Counted from the stretch's first letter, positions 46,088-57,507 are shown. The stretch: DNA of 63,684 nt from Gryganskiella cystojenkinii (GCA_015852425.1 JAAAIG010000087.1:1-63684), one strand, 5' to 3'. Program-made: numbers and translations. Notes: a model not told the origin generated them from the letters alone.

Positions 46088-47546
46088 AGGATTGGAAAAT
46101 TGGCAAGTACTACTCAACCCGACTAGGAGTGAGAGGATCAGTATCGGGCGCCTTTGGTTCCCAGGATATTTCCACTTGCTCATTTGTTTTTTGTTTATTT
46201 ATCCAACTTTTGCGTATTTTCTTCACTCTGAGATCCCTTATTAACTATTGACATGAGGCATTTTTTTGTGCCTAGTGCAGCATTCCTTTTTCCTTACCCT
46301 TTTAACTTTATGCGATGATGATATAGCTGTTTCAGGATAACACATGATGACGAGAGCTATTCAGTGGCGTTGATAAATACTCTTTTTGTGGAAGAGTAGT
46401 GACTTTAGGTTGACCTAAACGCAAATGGCTTTCACCTCGTGTAGTGAACAGAGGTCGACAATTGGGAGAAATTTTCGAAATTGGCGCCCTTTGGCAAGCA
46501 ACAAGACATCTTTTTTGGTTTTTGTCCGCTGTGTTATACATAGGCCATATGTTTTTGTGAAGCGCCACGCGAAACCTATGGTGAGGTGGGAGTAAGTTCA
46601 GGGAGTTTTGAATTCATCTCTCCAGACGCTTCTTGGCGTCAGCAAGGAGTTCCTGCAGAATAAGCGCGAAAAGAAACTACAGGATCACCACTCATTCCCC
46701 ACCCTTGGCACCCCTGACCGTCTTCATGCCATGAGGTCTCCTTCAAAATCAGCTAGGAGACATTGACTACGGAGTGGATGTTCGTGCTCTATTCATGATT
46801 AATAAATGAAGAGAGTATAATAAAGAAATTCGGACGATAAGAGACTCGGGAGGAGAGCAGCAAAGGAAAGCCATCCTCTTTTACACTACCATATGTGGGG
46901 TCCCGGTTGGGGGCGATACTCAGATTCGCGCAGTCTTTTCATATGGAATCAATTCCGTCTTCAAGGATATATACAATGTGTGGGGTCAAGAGGAAGCTAC
47001 CTCGAAAGGCGTGGGAGATTGCTCCCGTGTTGGACCAAAGGTATATATATATAAAAAGAAGCAATGTTCCGATTCGTTTACTTTTATTTTCGCCACTTGC
47101 GTGCACTCAAGTGAGCTACAGAATACATTGAAAATGAATGATGGCCAAAAATTACGCACACATCCCACCTATTGTTTTGTGGAGCAATGCCCAATTTCCA
47201 TTGTTTCCTCTTCTAAAAAGACGGCTTCTTTTTGTGATCTCACATTCCACCATCCCTCACTGGCTACCAGTTCTTCCTATCGAACCAAGAAAAGTGGATT
47301 CGTTTTCGTTGAGCCCATGCTAAGTGCCTGTAGGCGGCCATAATGAATGGTGTTGCCAAACAATAATCCCGTTCGTTAAGAAACAGTGCTGCCATCAGCA
47401 AAAGTCGGAAAGATCTCGGGTCCTAGGCGTTTGCTGAGTTTTGTACATCACAGTCCCACCCACATAAAAAAGGACACTGGTCTTCGCCTGTGAGGATGTT
47501 TTGGTTTAATTATCACACCAATTTTCTATACGGAAACCAATTTATA
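46088..47546. other. 1.4-kb intergenic, no supported gene
   Basis: Right flank of the array. AT-rich, with no open frame showing domains, splice sites or a signal peptide that I can support. Confidence 0.45.
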
Positions 47547-48809
47547 TCATCTTTTGAGGCCAATACCAAAGCAGTTGGCGTAGTATGTGGTTGTGGCCGC
47601 CCAATCAGAAAAAACGCCCACGACGCCCACCTTCTGCCAAAGCACATCCAACACATGGTAAATGTCGCCATCCTTGGTCACGATTTCCTGGATGGGACTG
47701 TAGTAGGAATTGCCGTTCTTGTGAACATCAGCGATGGGCCCAGAGCGCTCCAAACTCCAGGTGATAATCTTGAGACCGAGTTTCTTAGCCTCTTGCGCGT
47801 AACTGCTTGGAACGATCGTACCATTCTTGTTGGCGACGAGGTAGTTGATTGGCGGGGCGATATACTTGACACCGTCCTTTGCATACCGTTTCAGGTTGGT
47901 CACAGCTCTGGGAAGACTTCCGGGGGCATCACCATTATTGTCCAGATACAAGGCCTGCTTGCCGAAGGCTGGGGTGGCCTTGAGCCAGTAGATGATATCT
48001 TCGTAGAGGAAGCTCTGCAAAAAGACATCCTTGGGGTTGACACGAGCTTCAATGATCGTGTCAATCATTTGCTGGGCATATTTCTTCTGCGTGTAGTCGC
48101 CCTCAAAGGGCATCTTAACCTCAGGCGTCTTGAGCTCAGGGGTATGTTTGAGGCCGAGGTCGCGAGTCAGAACGAGGTGTTCCTTGAAGGTCATGACCGT
48201 TCCGCAAGTGGAGTAGAGATCAGTTCGCCAGCTTGGTGTTCCGTGGAGGTACGCTTCGGGCGTGGTGGCGTTGGCATTGAAGCCATCCATCTTGGCGCAG
48301 AGAGTCTTGTACTCCTCAAGAGTAATGTCGCTGGTGCAACATTTGGCGACTGCATACTTGCCGTCCTTGGCTGGGGAGAATGGCGTAGTACACTTGGCAT
48401 TGAGCTCGGGGATGTTGACAATGTTGGTCGTTGTGTGCAGGTCACATTGACTATGGCGGCAGACCAGCGCGCGATCCTTGGTGAATGTGACATCACACTC
48501 AAGGATGCCAGCACCCATGCGAGCAGCGGCCATATGGGCCTCTCTAGAGTGCTCGGGGAACTGTAAGGAACCACCACGATGAGCGATTGACCATGAGGAG
48601 GTCTTTATATCCTTATCCATGCATGATGCAAGCTTCTTCTTCAAGGGTCCATCTTCGAGGTTGTCCACTAGGTAATATGGGCGAGGACCTAGCTGGACCT
48701 GCTTGATAGGCTTGAGTCCCTTGGAAGCAACGGGCGAAGCAGTGGCCTGACTTATGGCGAAAATTCCAGCCAGGAGAGTGGTCAGGACTGAAGGAGATAG
48801 GATGTGCAT
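47547..48809 (-). CDS. Secreted glycerophosphodiester phosphodiesterase (GDPD family)
   Basis: Hydrolyses glycerophosphodiesters to glycerol-3-phosphate and an alcohol, usually to scavenge phosphate or choline. Intronless, 420 residues. The signal peptide is VLTTLLAGIFAISQATAS. The GDPD core is complete: SIAHRGGSLQFPEHS (catalytic His-Arg with the conserved Glu), GAGILECDVTFTKD (metal-binding E-x-D), VCRHSQCDL (second His) and the barrel end IITWSLER with DVLWQKVGVVGVFSDW. An insert of roughly 70 Cys-containing residues after the second His (KCTTPF, KCCTSD, LCAKMDG, YSTCG) is typical of the larger fungal secreted forms. The start is the first ATG and is fixed by the signal peptide. Confidence 0.94.
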   Translation of the reverse strand: MHILSPSVLTTLLAGIFAISQATASPVASKGLKPIKQVQLGPRPYYLVDNLEDGPLKKKLASCMDKDIKTSSWSIAHRGGSLQFPEHSREAHMAAARMGAGILECDVTFTKDRALVCRHSQCDLHTTTNIVNIPELNAKCTTPFSPAKDGKYAVAKCCTSDITLEEYKTLCAKMDGFNANATTPEAYLHGTPSWRTDLYSTCGTVMTFKEHLVLTRDLGLKHTPELKTPEVKMPFEGDYTQKKYAQQMIDTIIEARVNPKDVFLQSFLYEDIIYWLKATPAFGKQALYLDNNGDAPGSLPRAVTNLKRYAKDGVKYIAPPINYLVANKNGTIVPSSYAQEAKKLGLKIITWSLERSGPIADVHKNGNSYYSPIQEIVTKDGDIYHVLDVLWQKVGVVGVFSDWAATTTYYANCFGIGLKR

Positions 48810-49653
48810 CTTGTAGAGTTCGACTGGCTTGCAAGGTAATGGAAGTGAGTATTCCCGTTGAGCTTGCTCTTTATAATGGGGATTTTCTCCCCCAGACTGG
48901 TAGGAGCATGGCCAACGACAGACAACGTGGGCCTGACAATGTTGCTAACAGGAGTCTCCATCTCCGCCTTTTGCAGAGATTGAAGAAGAGTAAGTTGTAC
49001 AGTACACAGAATACCAGGTTTTGCGCAAGAGTAGAACCTTGATGCGTCTAACACGGAGACGCACAACCCCACTTCTTTTCAGAAATTGAAGTGCCGAAAT
49101 TGATCAACATCCCTCCATCGCATGGTGCGCCAAACCTGGCGAAAACAGGTTCCTGCGTTGTTCAAACTCAACTTGTTGTGCCGCATGAGAAGAGGACAGA
49201 CGCAAGCTACTGCTGCGCGCGTGAGTGCAGACGTGTTCCGATTGCCCTCGATGATTTGTCCAGCGCTCAAATAGAAGTGGTTTTGGTTTACACGTTTCCT
49301 CGGTAATCATAGTGTTGGCGAAAACAGGCGCCAGCATTGTTCAAACTCAACTTGTTGTGCCGCATGAGAAGAGAACAGACGCAACTACAGCTCTGCGCGT
49401 AAGTGCAGACGTGCTCCGATTGCCCTCGATAATTGGTTCAGCGCTCAAAACAGGAGTGGTTTTGGTTTACACGTTCCCTCGGTAATGATTTTCGGCCGCA
49501 TAAGAAAATTGCTTGGTTTTAATTGGTCCCTCTCTGCCCAATCCATCTCGTGACGTCAAATCGATGCGACGCCACTCGAGGGCTGTGGGAAGAGAAACCT
49601 AGCCAAGGGCCTCCTGTCCCGTTGTCTCTCCTCCATTATCATATTCCATCCCC
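48810..49653. other. Intergenic region containing a tandem duplication
   Basis: Upstream region of the GDPD gene, ending with the 179-bp tandem duplication at 49138-49490. No coding region supported. Confidence 0.5.
49138..49490. repeat. Two tandem copies of a ~175-180 bp unit
   Basis: Copy A is 49138-49316 and copy B 49317-49490. Both start ggcgaaaacagg, share gttcaaactcaacttgttgt and tggttttggtttacacgt, and end near cctcggtaat. They differ by scattered substitutions and small indels, so the duplication is not brand new. Confidence 0.85.
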
Positions 49654-50579
49654 ATGTCGATCATCTTCACGCGAGAGCTCCGCATTTCGAACGTCTTCCT
49701 GCGAAAGCTCCGCATCTGCATTGCCATTCTCTCCTTCATTTCCGGCATCATCCTCACTGCATGGTACGGATATGTCCTGTACCTGGAGTCCAACAGCTCA
49801 CCCACTTTATCCAAGTCCGCCATCTGCGAGATTATTATCATTATTGTAATCTTTCTCACATACACTTATGCAGTCCGATCCAAGACCTCCTAAGTCCACA
49901 AATACCCCCGCGCCTTCGTACTGCTGGTTATCGCTGTCATTTGGCTGTGCATCGCGATCGGCCGCTTTGAGGTCAGATTCAAAAGCAAACCCTCATACCT
50001 ATCTGACCCCTCAGATATTCTGTCAGCGCTTCGGGGATGGATCGAGCCATCGAGGCGTTCTCTGTCCTCTGCAGCGTGTTTATCCTACTAGAAGTCGCAT
50101 TCACACTAAAGCGTAAGCCCTCCGAACATGGATCCAACGAATCTATAAAGCCCCAGCAGCAAGAGGTGGCGATTGTCAACTCATCGCAACCGATGCAGCC
50201 ACAGTACCCTCAACCACGCCCGGACCAGAACTCTCTGCAGCAACTCTATCCGATGATTCAGCAGCAGCATTCCTTACAGCAGCAGCAGTGTCAGCCAGAA
50301 ATTGAGATGGAGAATCAGTATCAGCCGAAGATTGGGAGTCAGCAGCAGCAACATCAGCCAATGCAAACGCACCATTCCTTCTATAAGCCTTTACCTCGGC
50401 AACCACAGCAGCCATTGCAAACGCACCAGTCCGTCTGTAAGCCCCTACCTCGGCAACCTCAGCAGTACCACCAGCACGCTACACCCCCATCGCCACCGAC
50501 GATCCTTGCTCATTCAAGACCTAGCCCGGTAGCGGGATCGCCGCAGGTTATTTTAAATAATCCGCAGTATAGGGGATAA
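49654..50579 (+). pseudogene. Probable broken four-helix membrane protein gene with Gln-rich tail
   Basis: ATG 49654 opens a frame with two hydrophobic helices (ICIAILSFISGIILTAWYGY and EIIIIIVIFLTYTYAV) and then meets TAA at 49891-49893. The same frame continues beyond the stop with a third helix (AFVLLVIAVIWLCIAIG). A frame change near 50035 leads into a fourth helix (IEAFSVLCSVFILLEVAF) and a Gln/Pro/His-rich tail ending at TAG/TAA 50577-50579. The tail holds a direct repeat, QTHHSFYKPLPRQPQQ then QTHQSVCKPLPRQPQQ. The four-helix layout resembles MARVEL-like proteins. The only GT-AG pair removing the stop would be a 24-base intron, which is too short. Alternatively, the second half (from ATG 50037) is a short separate gene. 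Confidence 0.5.
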
Positions 50580-50736
50580 TCAGTAACCCATAGACCGTTG
50601 GCACGATCGGCACAGGGAAAAAAAACAGATAACCTCCTTTTTTATTCATAAATGTCACGTGCAGAATTGATATACAGTACTGTGCTAGTACTGTACGCCT
50701 TGTCCCACGTTTCGCCTCTAGGGCCAACATTGCGAG

Positions 50737-51546
50737 CTAGCCGAGCCAGTCGCCGACCCCGTCCCAGGCGACTTCCAACTCGCGGGCACGGGTGACTCCA
50801 AGTCTGTCGCGAACAGTTTTGTGTGCCTGCAGCATGAGCTTTTTACCGCCGGCATCGTTCAGCGCTGACCCGATCGACTGGACGCGCTCCCGGATTTCCG
50901 AGCCCCTGGGGCCGAGCAGCGCCCCCTCCGCAAGACCGACGTCGATGAGCTCGGTGATCAAGTCTGTTGCGGACGGGATGACGGACGGGTTCTTCGCACG
51001 GTCCAACGCGCGCTTGGCTCGATATAGAGCCGCATGGCCATAGAGGACGAGTCGGCCGTCCTGGCGCTTCGCGATCCGATACGGACGAAACGACCCGCCG
51101 ATAGAGTTGAGCTGTACAAAAGGCGGCTGCTGCTCGTCTCCCTCGTTGGTTTTGACGCTGCGGCTGCGGAAGCCGGCAGTCTGGTCATCCTGGAGCACTT
51201 TGTACAGCAGTTCGCTAATAGCTGCCTTGTCCAGGACGAGGATCTCTTCGCTGCCCCACAGACCCGATGAGTAGTCGAAGTCCGCCTGGATGACGCTGTC
51301 GATGCCTGAGGCGAGGCCTTCGGTCGCAGCGATCACCTCATCGATCTCAACTATCTTCGCGAGGGATGCCGGCGATGGGGTCAGCATGGCAGGTACGGCA
51401 TCAGGCACAGTGGCTGGCTTTTGCCTTGACGTCTTGTTTCCTAAGTTTATTGGAACGGGCGTGGCGGGCTTTTGCCTTGACGTTTTGTTTCCTATGTTCG
51501 TTGGAACAGACGTGCCAGACTTTTGCTTCGACGTCTTATTTCCCAT
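50737..51546 (-). CDS. Unknown protein with triplicated myristoylation-like N-terminus
   Basis: Intronless, 269 residues. It opens MGNKTSKQ, which fits the N-myristoylation consensus (Gly2, Ser/Thr at position 6, basic residues after). That peptide is the start of a 17-residue repeat: GNKTSKQKSGTSVPTNI, GNKTSRQKPATPVPINL, then a partial third GNKTSRQKPAT. The rest is a soluble domain of about 215 residues with no motif I recognise. It contains EEILVLDKAAISELLYKVLQ, PYRIAKRQDGRLVLYGHAAL and a tail ending WDGVGDWLG. GC content looks higher than in the neighbours and the flanks are degenerate genes, so horizontal origin or lineage-specific expansion is possible. Function unknown. Confidence 0.75.
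   Translation of the reverse strand: MGNKTSKQKSGTSVPTNIGNKTSRQKPATPVPINLGNKTSRQKPATVPDAVPAMLTPSPASLAKIVEIDEVIAATEGLASGIDSVIQADFDYSSGLWGSEEILVLDKAAISELLYKVLQDDQTAGFRSRSVKTNEGDEQQPPFVQLNSIGGSFRPYRIAKRQDGRLVLYGHAALYRAKRALDRAKNPSVIPSATDLITELIDVGLAEGALLGPRGSEIRERVQSIGSALNDAGGKKLMLQAHKTVRDRLGVTRARELEVAWDGVGDWLG
51396..51546 (-). repeat. Three 51-bp repeats encoding a 17-residue unit
   Basis: The block starting cttttgccttgacgtctt recurs with 51-base spacing at the 5' end of the unknown gene and encodes the repeated GNKTS(K/R)QK peptides. The repeat preserves the frame. Confidence 0.8.
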
Positions 51547-51997
51547 GTTTGAAAGAGAATGAAGAGGGAGAAAATAGATGCTGTTTTGTAAAATCAGTTC
51601 TTCTGATCATTTTATGTTCAGTCAAGTGGCGCCCCAAGAAAAAGATTCATGGCGGGGGAAAGATGGAAATGTGAATTGTGTGCGACTTTGCCAATTTTGA
51701 TCATGACTGCACGAAGAAAATTTTAAGGGAACTGAGGAAATATTCGAGGGTAGAGTGGGACAAGACGAGCCTTCCACTTTGCCTTTTGCTTTGCCTTTGC
51801 TTTGCCTTCGCTTTGTCACTCTGCCTGTGGTTTTAGTTTTTGCATTCTACTTTAAGATCTCAAATGACTATGGGGACTGTAGTGTCCTGTCTTCTTCCTC
51901 TTCTTTCCTTTCTAGCACAATTTGCTGTGCGCGGGACTTATGAGCAATAAAGCGACCTGCTGTAAAGGGCTCTTTTTCTTCGCAAAAGATTTAAAAG

Positions 51998-54741
51998 TTG
52001 AGTCTTAACGCCGAATATTGTTGCTTTCATCACAAATTCCACGTGGCTCATTGGTCGGCTGTGCACGGTGGACATGGAAGGCTCTTTCAAAAGACAATTG
52101 TCCTCCATGTCGTTCTCAGTCTGATCAATGGTGCGTCTGCTCTTTGGAACGACCGCGTCCTCCCCTTAAAACACACAACAGAAAGCCGGCAAAAGCAACA
52201 AGGTGGCAGCTACAATCGAACTTTCAAGAGCAGGAGCAGGAACAGAGGTAACAAAAAACCCCCCTCCTTGGTCATCGTCACCAAGACCTCGACTGTCCTG
52301 CAAATCGTCGAGATTATGGATCTTATCTTTTCCTTTCTCCCGAACGCGACCCTGGTCCAAGCCTCGTTAACTTGCCGTCGCTGGTATCGAATCCTTCAAC
52401 GGTTTCTGGTTCATTACACCCACTGGGAGGATCCCCAGGTGACGGACAACAGGGGTACGGGCCACAAGGGTCCCCTGATGGTTGACCGAGTTCGAGTCCA
52501 GAGAGTCCTTGTCTTGAAACTTTCTTGTTTCTTACAGTTATCCCAGCAAGGAACCATGGAACCGATCACTGGGATGATTATGACAACGAAACCAGAGTCG
52601 GATCTGAGGTGGCGATCCATGTTGGCTCAATTACCTCGACGCAAGAACCTTACTGTGACTGTCTGGAGACAACAACAGCCGCCCAGAGAAGATATGACGC
52701 AAACAGCGGACGATGAAGGAGGAGGAGTATCCCCGTCCGCAGTGGCATCGACAGTATCAATGACAGGAGCATTGTTACCACCATTAGAAACCGTGATTAG
52801 TGGCTGTCCTATCCGCAACTTGTATATGACTGGGCACATCCACAGTACCCAACGGTTGGCCAGTATGTTGCCCATCGTTTCGATCACCCTCACACAACTC
52901 GTACTCAACTACAGTGGATCTACAACACAGACTCTAGATTTGCTGGACATCCTGCAGACCTGCGCAAAGTTGACGTTTCTGAATCTCGAGTTCTGCGATG
53001 TCAAACCTTTCTTTCCCGCGGCTGGTGATCCAGATCCTGAGGAGGAAGATGCAGTCACGGATAGCGATAGGCCAACATCTATCACCAAGAATAACGACAA
53101 CAACTCGACCTTGTCTCCTTTCCCGCTTCAGTGCCTTGTCCTCGTGTCTGTGCACCTTGACCAGCCCAGTTTGATCCACCTACTTGAAACGAGTTGCCCT
53201 CGGCTTCGAACATTCAAGATCAGGTATTTTGTCGACACTCGACGCCCGGTCCCACCACTCTACGAAGAGCCCAAGCTCCTCGAAACTCTTTCCGTGCATT
53301 GTCCACAGGTTGATACTCTTCAACTCTCACAACATCGACCGGATTCGTCCAACTCGGCAGAACGTCTACGAAACGCGATCGTGGCCTTCCCCCGACTGCT
53401 ATCCATTGGTGTTTGTGACTATGATTTCACCAAGGAATCATACCAGGAACTCTTACTCACCCATAATTTACGTTACGGAAACATCAAGGCGTCATTATCC
53501 CCACTTTGCAGGATATCACGACCTTAGAACTGGTACCGGATCGGGTTAGAAATGGCGCTACAGACATAGACATGGCGTTTGATGACGGATTATTACATGC
53601 GTTCTTGTGTCAGTGTCCAACCTTATTGCACCTCAAAGCTTACGAGATCTCTTTCGAGATCAAACATTAGAAACCGGATAGGACGGTTGACGTCGGGCAA
53701 AAGAACGTGTCAGAACTTCCGGCCATAGACCCGCAGTCGGATAAGAATTCAGGTTCGGATTCTCTATCGTACTCTACCTCCACGGTCCCAACGTCGTTGT
53801 CAGTATCACCCTCATCACCAAGCCTGACTTCTCCGATAGCATCGGCGAGTACGACCACAGATACGGGAACAACGACCACCAGTCCAATACCCCCTACACT
53901 TGCTGTGACCACGATCAGAGACAACAGCGACACCGACACAGGCACTGCTACTCTGAGCACACCTCACTTGTGGGCCTGTCGCGGTCTGAGAACTCTCCAA
54001 CTATCGTTCAAATGCAAGGATTTTATCATGTCCACAGAGGAAAAGCAACGGATCGTCCTGAGTTACTTGCCAAGGGTCTGTCCAAACTTGGAGCATTTAC
54101 AGATTAATCTCTTTCGAATCGACTTCAGACCGGAAAATGGCATCTTGCTTTTGACGCTGTTAGCCTCCTCGTTACAGTTTCTATTCCCTTCACCCCTCTC
54201 TTCCTCCTCTTCTGTTTTTCTGACCGAGACCTCGTCATCATCATCATTATCGTCGTGGTCATCGTCTCCATCTCTGATACAGCCGCTGGCGTCAGGTGCA
54301 CGGGGTCTACCGCGGTTAGAGACTCTAGGGTTAGGAACCCAAGTGATAATGGGTGGCTATCTGAGATCGGATCTGAACTGGATCCAGAAACAGTCAAAGG
54401 TGTCCCTCAGAAAAGAGGTGAGCGTGAGACCGGCCTCTTATCGTAAACGCCAGCACGCGAAGAATAAGTGGACGCCTAGAAACACGCTGAGATCAACGAC
54501 AGCAGTGGCAGCATCTGAAGCGATTACTGTGGCGGAAGAGCAAGAAGAAGACGAGAGAGAGCGCCATGAAGTCTGGCCGAGATTGACAGATATTCGTTTG
54601 TTTTACGAGACCAAGAAAGCGGGTGTCAAGACTGACATCAAAGAACTGCAACAGTTCCTGACAGAGATCCGACCCGAGGTTCATTTCTGGACCGCTAAGG
54701 ATCCGAGCTCGGTGAAAAATGAAGGACAAAGGAATAAATAA
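51998..54741 (+). pseudogene. F-box/LRR-like gene broken by a frameshift and an in-frame stop
   Basis: The first open part (to TAG at 53525-53527) carries an F-box, IVEIMDLIFSFLPNATLVQASLTCRRWY (helix pattern with Trp), at about residues 104-131. Leucine-rich segments such as LTFLNLEFCDV and PLQCLVLVSVHL follow. The leucine-rich sequence then continues in another frame from about 53490 (TLQDITTLELVPD, CPTLLHLKAYEI) to an in-frame TAG at 53668-53670. Beyond that stop the same frame continues to 54741 (LRTLQLSFKCKDF, CPNLEHLQINLF, GLPRLETLGLGTQ). F-box/LRR proteins of this kind recruit substrates to SCF ubiquitin ligases and are expanded in such fungi. No intron removes both lesions. Likely a pseudogene; a short F-box protein from the first part alone remains possible. 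Confidence 0.65.
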
Positions 54742-56110
54742 AAGAAATGCCGCAAATCCCCCTTCATTCTACGAGATTATGAAAGCATATGAAACGAAGG
54801 TGACCAGAACGCGTGTCTATATGAGGGTGTTGTCATTGGTCGCCTTTTGACTCGCCGTTCGACATTTCCTCGAAAATTGATGAGAGTTGTGGTGAAAACA
54901 CGGGGAATGACGTTTGAACAATGCCTAGTTTGCAATAGAGCACCGGGTGCATCGTATCCATGACGGGACCCAGACCGGCGACTAACAAAGGTGGCCGCTT
55001 GATAGTTTATCAACAAGCAAGCGACAATGTAAACATTAGAGTATTGAGGATCGGATCGGATCCTTCATTGTCATTGTTTTCAATACGCGACAAGTGTACG
55101 CGTCCGGGTGACCTGACGATAAAAATAAAAAACAAGCTAGCCAAACTGCTGAATACCGGGAGCAAGGAGAAAGTCGCCATCGTAAGAGCTGTTTGCGGAT
55201 TTTTAAAGACAAATCATTTCACCTGTAAATCTCCCACATCTCAATTGCAATTGCCTCATGTCAACTCCGATTATCGCAAGTTTATCAACCGCATCGATTT
55301 GACGAAAGGGCTAAAACGAATCAGATGGGGCTCGGGTGGGGCCCCTTTGCCGCCATCTCTTTCCGGGGCTTTCTGAGAGCCTTGAAAGTATTTTTTTTTG
55401 GACAGGGGTTGTCAAAATGAGACAAAAAAAAATGTTTGTAAGGCGTCGGCTCTCATCCTGCAAATGTTGGCTCTATTTTCAAAGCATAGTCTGATCGCGA
55501 CGGACAATTTTTTTTACTGAAAACCCTACGATTGGTTTCTTTGCTGACTTGTTCTACTAGTTTGAAAAAATAGATTGAGCACAGCATTGTTGTCTCACGG
55601 ACCAACAAAAAAACTTCCGCCTAAGCGGTCTGCTAAGGTACTCTGGCGCGTTGCTTGTATTTGACAAGGGTTGGCCAAACTCATAGTAAACGGTCTCAAA
55701 TTTGAAAGTAGAAACGTTTGAGTCCTTGCTCGAACATAGGAAAGAGAAGAATAAAATTTTCCGCATTCCTTTGGTGTCTCGCGTCATTTTCAAAATCGAC
55801 TTCATTTGGAAATGCACATGGGGGGGTCTGTGTTGTTCTCTCTATTCGTGAAGGCACGAATGAAATTTTCCAAGGACAAATGTTTTTTTGTCCCACCTTG
55901 ACTCATTTCCCTGACTGTTTGCAAAGAGGAAAGAAGGACTATTATTAGAGGAAAAAAGAATTTTAATATCAACAAAACAAACGAACAATAAAAACGTGAA
56001 GCGAGCCATTTCATGATCGGGGCGCTTTATTGTGTGCCGTGAGAATGCCGTGTGAGGTTGTAAAATCAATGAGGAACAGTTGATTTTTTTTTTGTAGAGG
56101 GCTCTCAATC
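54742..56110. other. 1.4-kb intergenic, no supported gene
   Basis: Contains A/T homopolymers and scattered short open frames. A plus-strand frame at 54960-55376 has a basic segment (DLTIKIKNKLAKLLN) but no start context or domain I can support. Confidence 0.4.
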
Positions 56111-57507
56111 ATGAGGACGTGCTCTCAACCTGGCTTGAGTCTCCTGTGTTTCCTCTCCCTCTCCACCGTGTTGTCCGCGGTGCAAGAAAACGGATACAAT
56201 GAACAAAGTACGTTTGTGTCCCTTCAGAAGACAAGAGACAAAAAAACAAAAGAGAGTGAGAGGAGGTCATGCCACATTCAGGTCCGACCGAAATGTTTTC
56301 GCAAGAACCTCGTCCCTCTCCCGTCGCTCCCTACAAATAAAAGACGAAGATCACGTCCCCTGTCCCCATTACGATTATTCATGGTACTTCAAGAGATATA
56401 TCATTTGAGATACATTTCTCTCTCCCTCTCTTTTTTTTTTATCTCCTTGACGCTACTACCATGATGGAGGTTTTGACACGACCACTAGAGAACACAGGTT
56501 TTTTTCAAATCCCTCTTTATCAACATTTTCGGAAGGCAGATAGTCTATTTTGTGACCATACTGTATTGTACTCCATGCTCGCGTCGTAATATACTCATTC
56601 CTCCAATGTAATATACGTTCCACACAAGTAGTGTAAAAGAACAAAAAAACCTAATTCGTCTTTGCTGATGGCCACCACTGGAATGCCACATGAACTAAAG
56701 GAGGACATGTGTGTTGCATGTGGCAGTCTTTATGCTGTGTACTTTCTACTGCAACAGTGAAAGGAATGTCGACAGGCAGTGAGGAAGGTTGCCATACCCT
56801 CTGCGACTGAACACTCGCAGCCGGATGCACAGCAACTATTAAAAACAAGAGTCCAGCTCTCCGAGTTGACTGAAAGAGGAGAGTCGTATTCCACGCCAAG
56901 AAAAATTAATAAAAGCGTTGCAAAGCCATCGATCAGGTCTTTTCCCCGGGGACAACGAAATCATCTTCCAGGGCTCATCCTTGCTTTCGAAGATAGCCAC
57001 GTTCTACAAAGCGCTAACTTCACTTCTTGCCTCCGTCTTTTCCGTTTTGCGACGAATGAAAAGGGGGAAGAGAACCCCTTTGCAGAAAAAAAAAGCAGGG
57101 CCCATTATCCCAACGGCGGTATCCATAAGACTATGGGATCGAGAGTTATTTTTAATGTCGTTCTAAAGTGTTTTCTGATTTTTTTTTCAAAAAAAAAAGC
57201 AAACAACAACAACTGATTGAGAGGAGAAAGGAAAAGCGGACATTCGTAAATCCTTGGGTTTGCCATCATCGGGTGAGATGTGAAAGTGGTGGTGCCCTTG
57301 CGCCTCCTGCTCAGAAAGACAAAACCGTGTTTATTCATATTTTTTTGTATTTCTATTCGCGTACCTTAGTTCTGTACTGTCGAGGTGTCTGCCTATTCTT
57401 CATTTTCAGGTCAAGTACTCGGTCCACCTCTTGACAATCTCTGCGTGCACTCGGTGATCCTGGGGGTCTCATTCTCTTCATTCTCGATGATCGTCTTTCT
57501 ATTATAG
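56111..57507 (+). CDS. Possible small secreted protein, two exons separated by a long intron (low confidence)
   Basis: ATG 56111 opens a convincing signal peptide (LSLLCFLSLSTVLSA) and is followed by a GTACGT donor at about 56207. The best in-frame continuation I found is after TTTTCAG near 57410, reading QVLGPPLDNLCVHS to a TAG at 57505-57507. That gives about 66 residues with an intron of about 1.2 kb, much longer than others here. Intermediate exons may exist. It may equally be a decayed gene with only its first exon left. Confidence 0.25.

Noticed and set aside
49872..49895. A 24-base GT-AG intron that would remove the in-frame stop at 49891
   Set aside because: Far shorter than any other intron here and too short for the spliceosome; the later frame change would remain.
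56651..56899. Minus-strand open frame resembling a secreted peptide
   Set aside because: It has no ATG at its start and no support for splicing.
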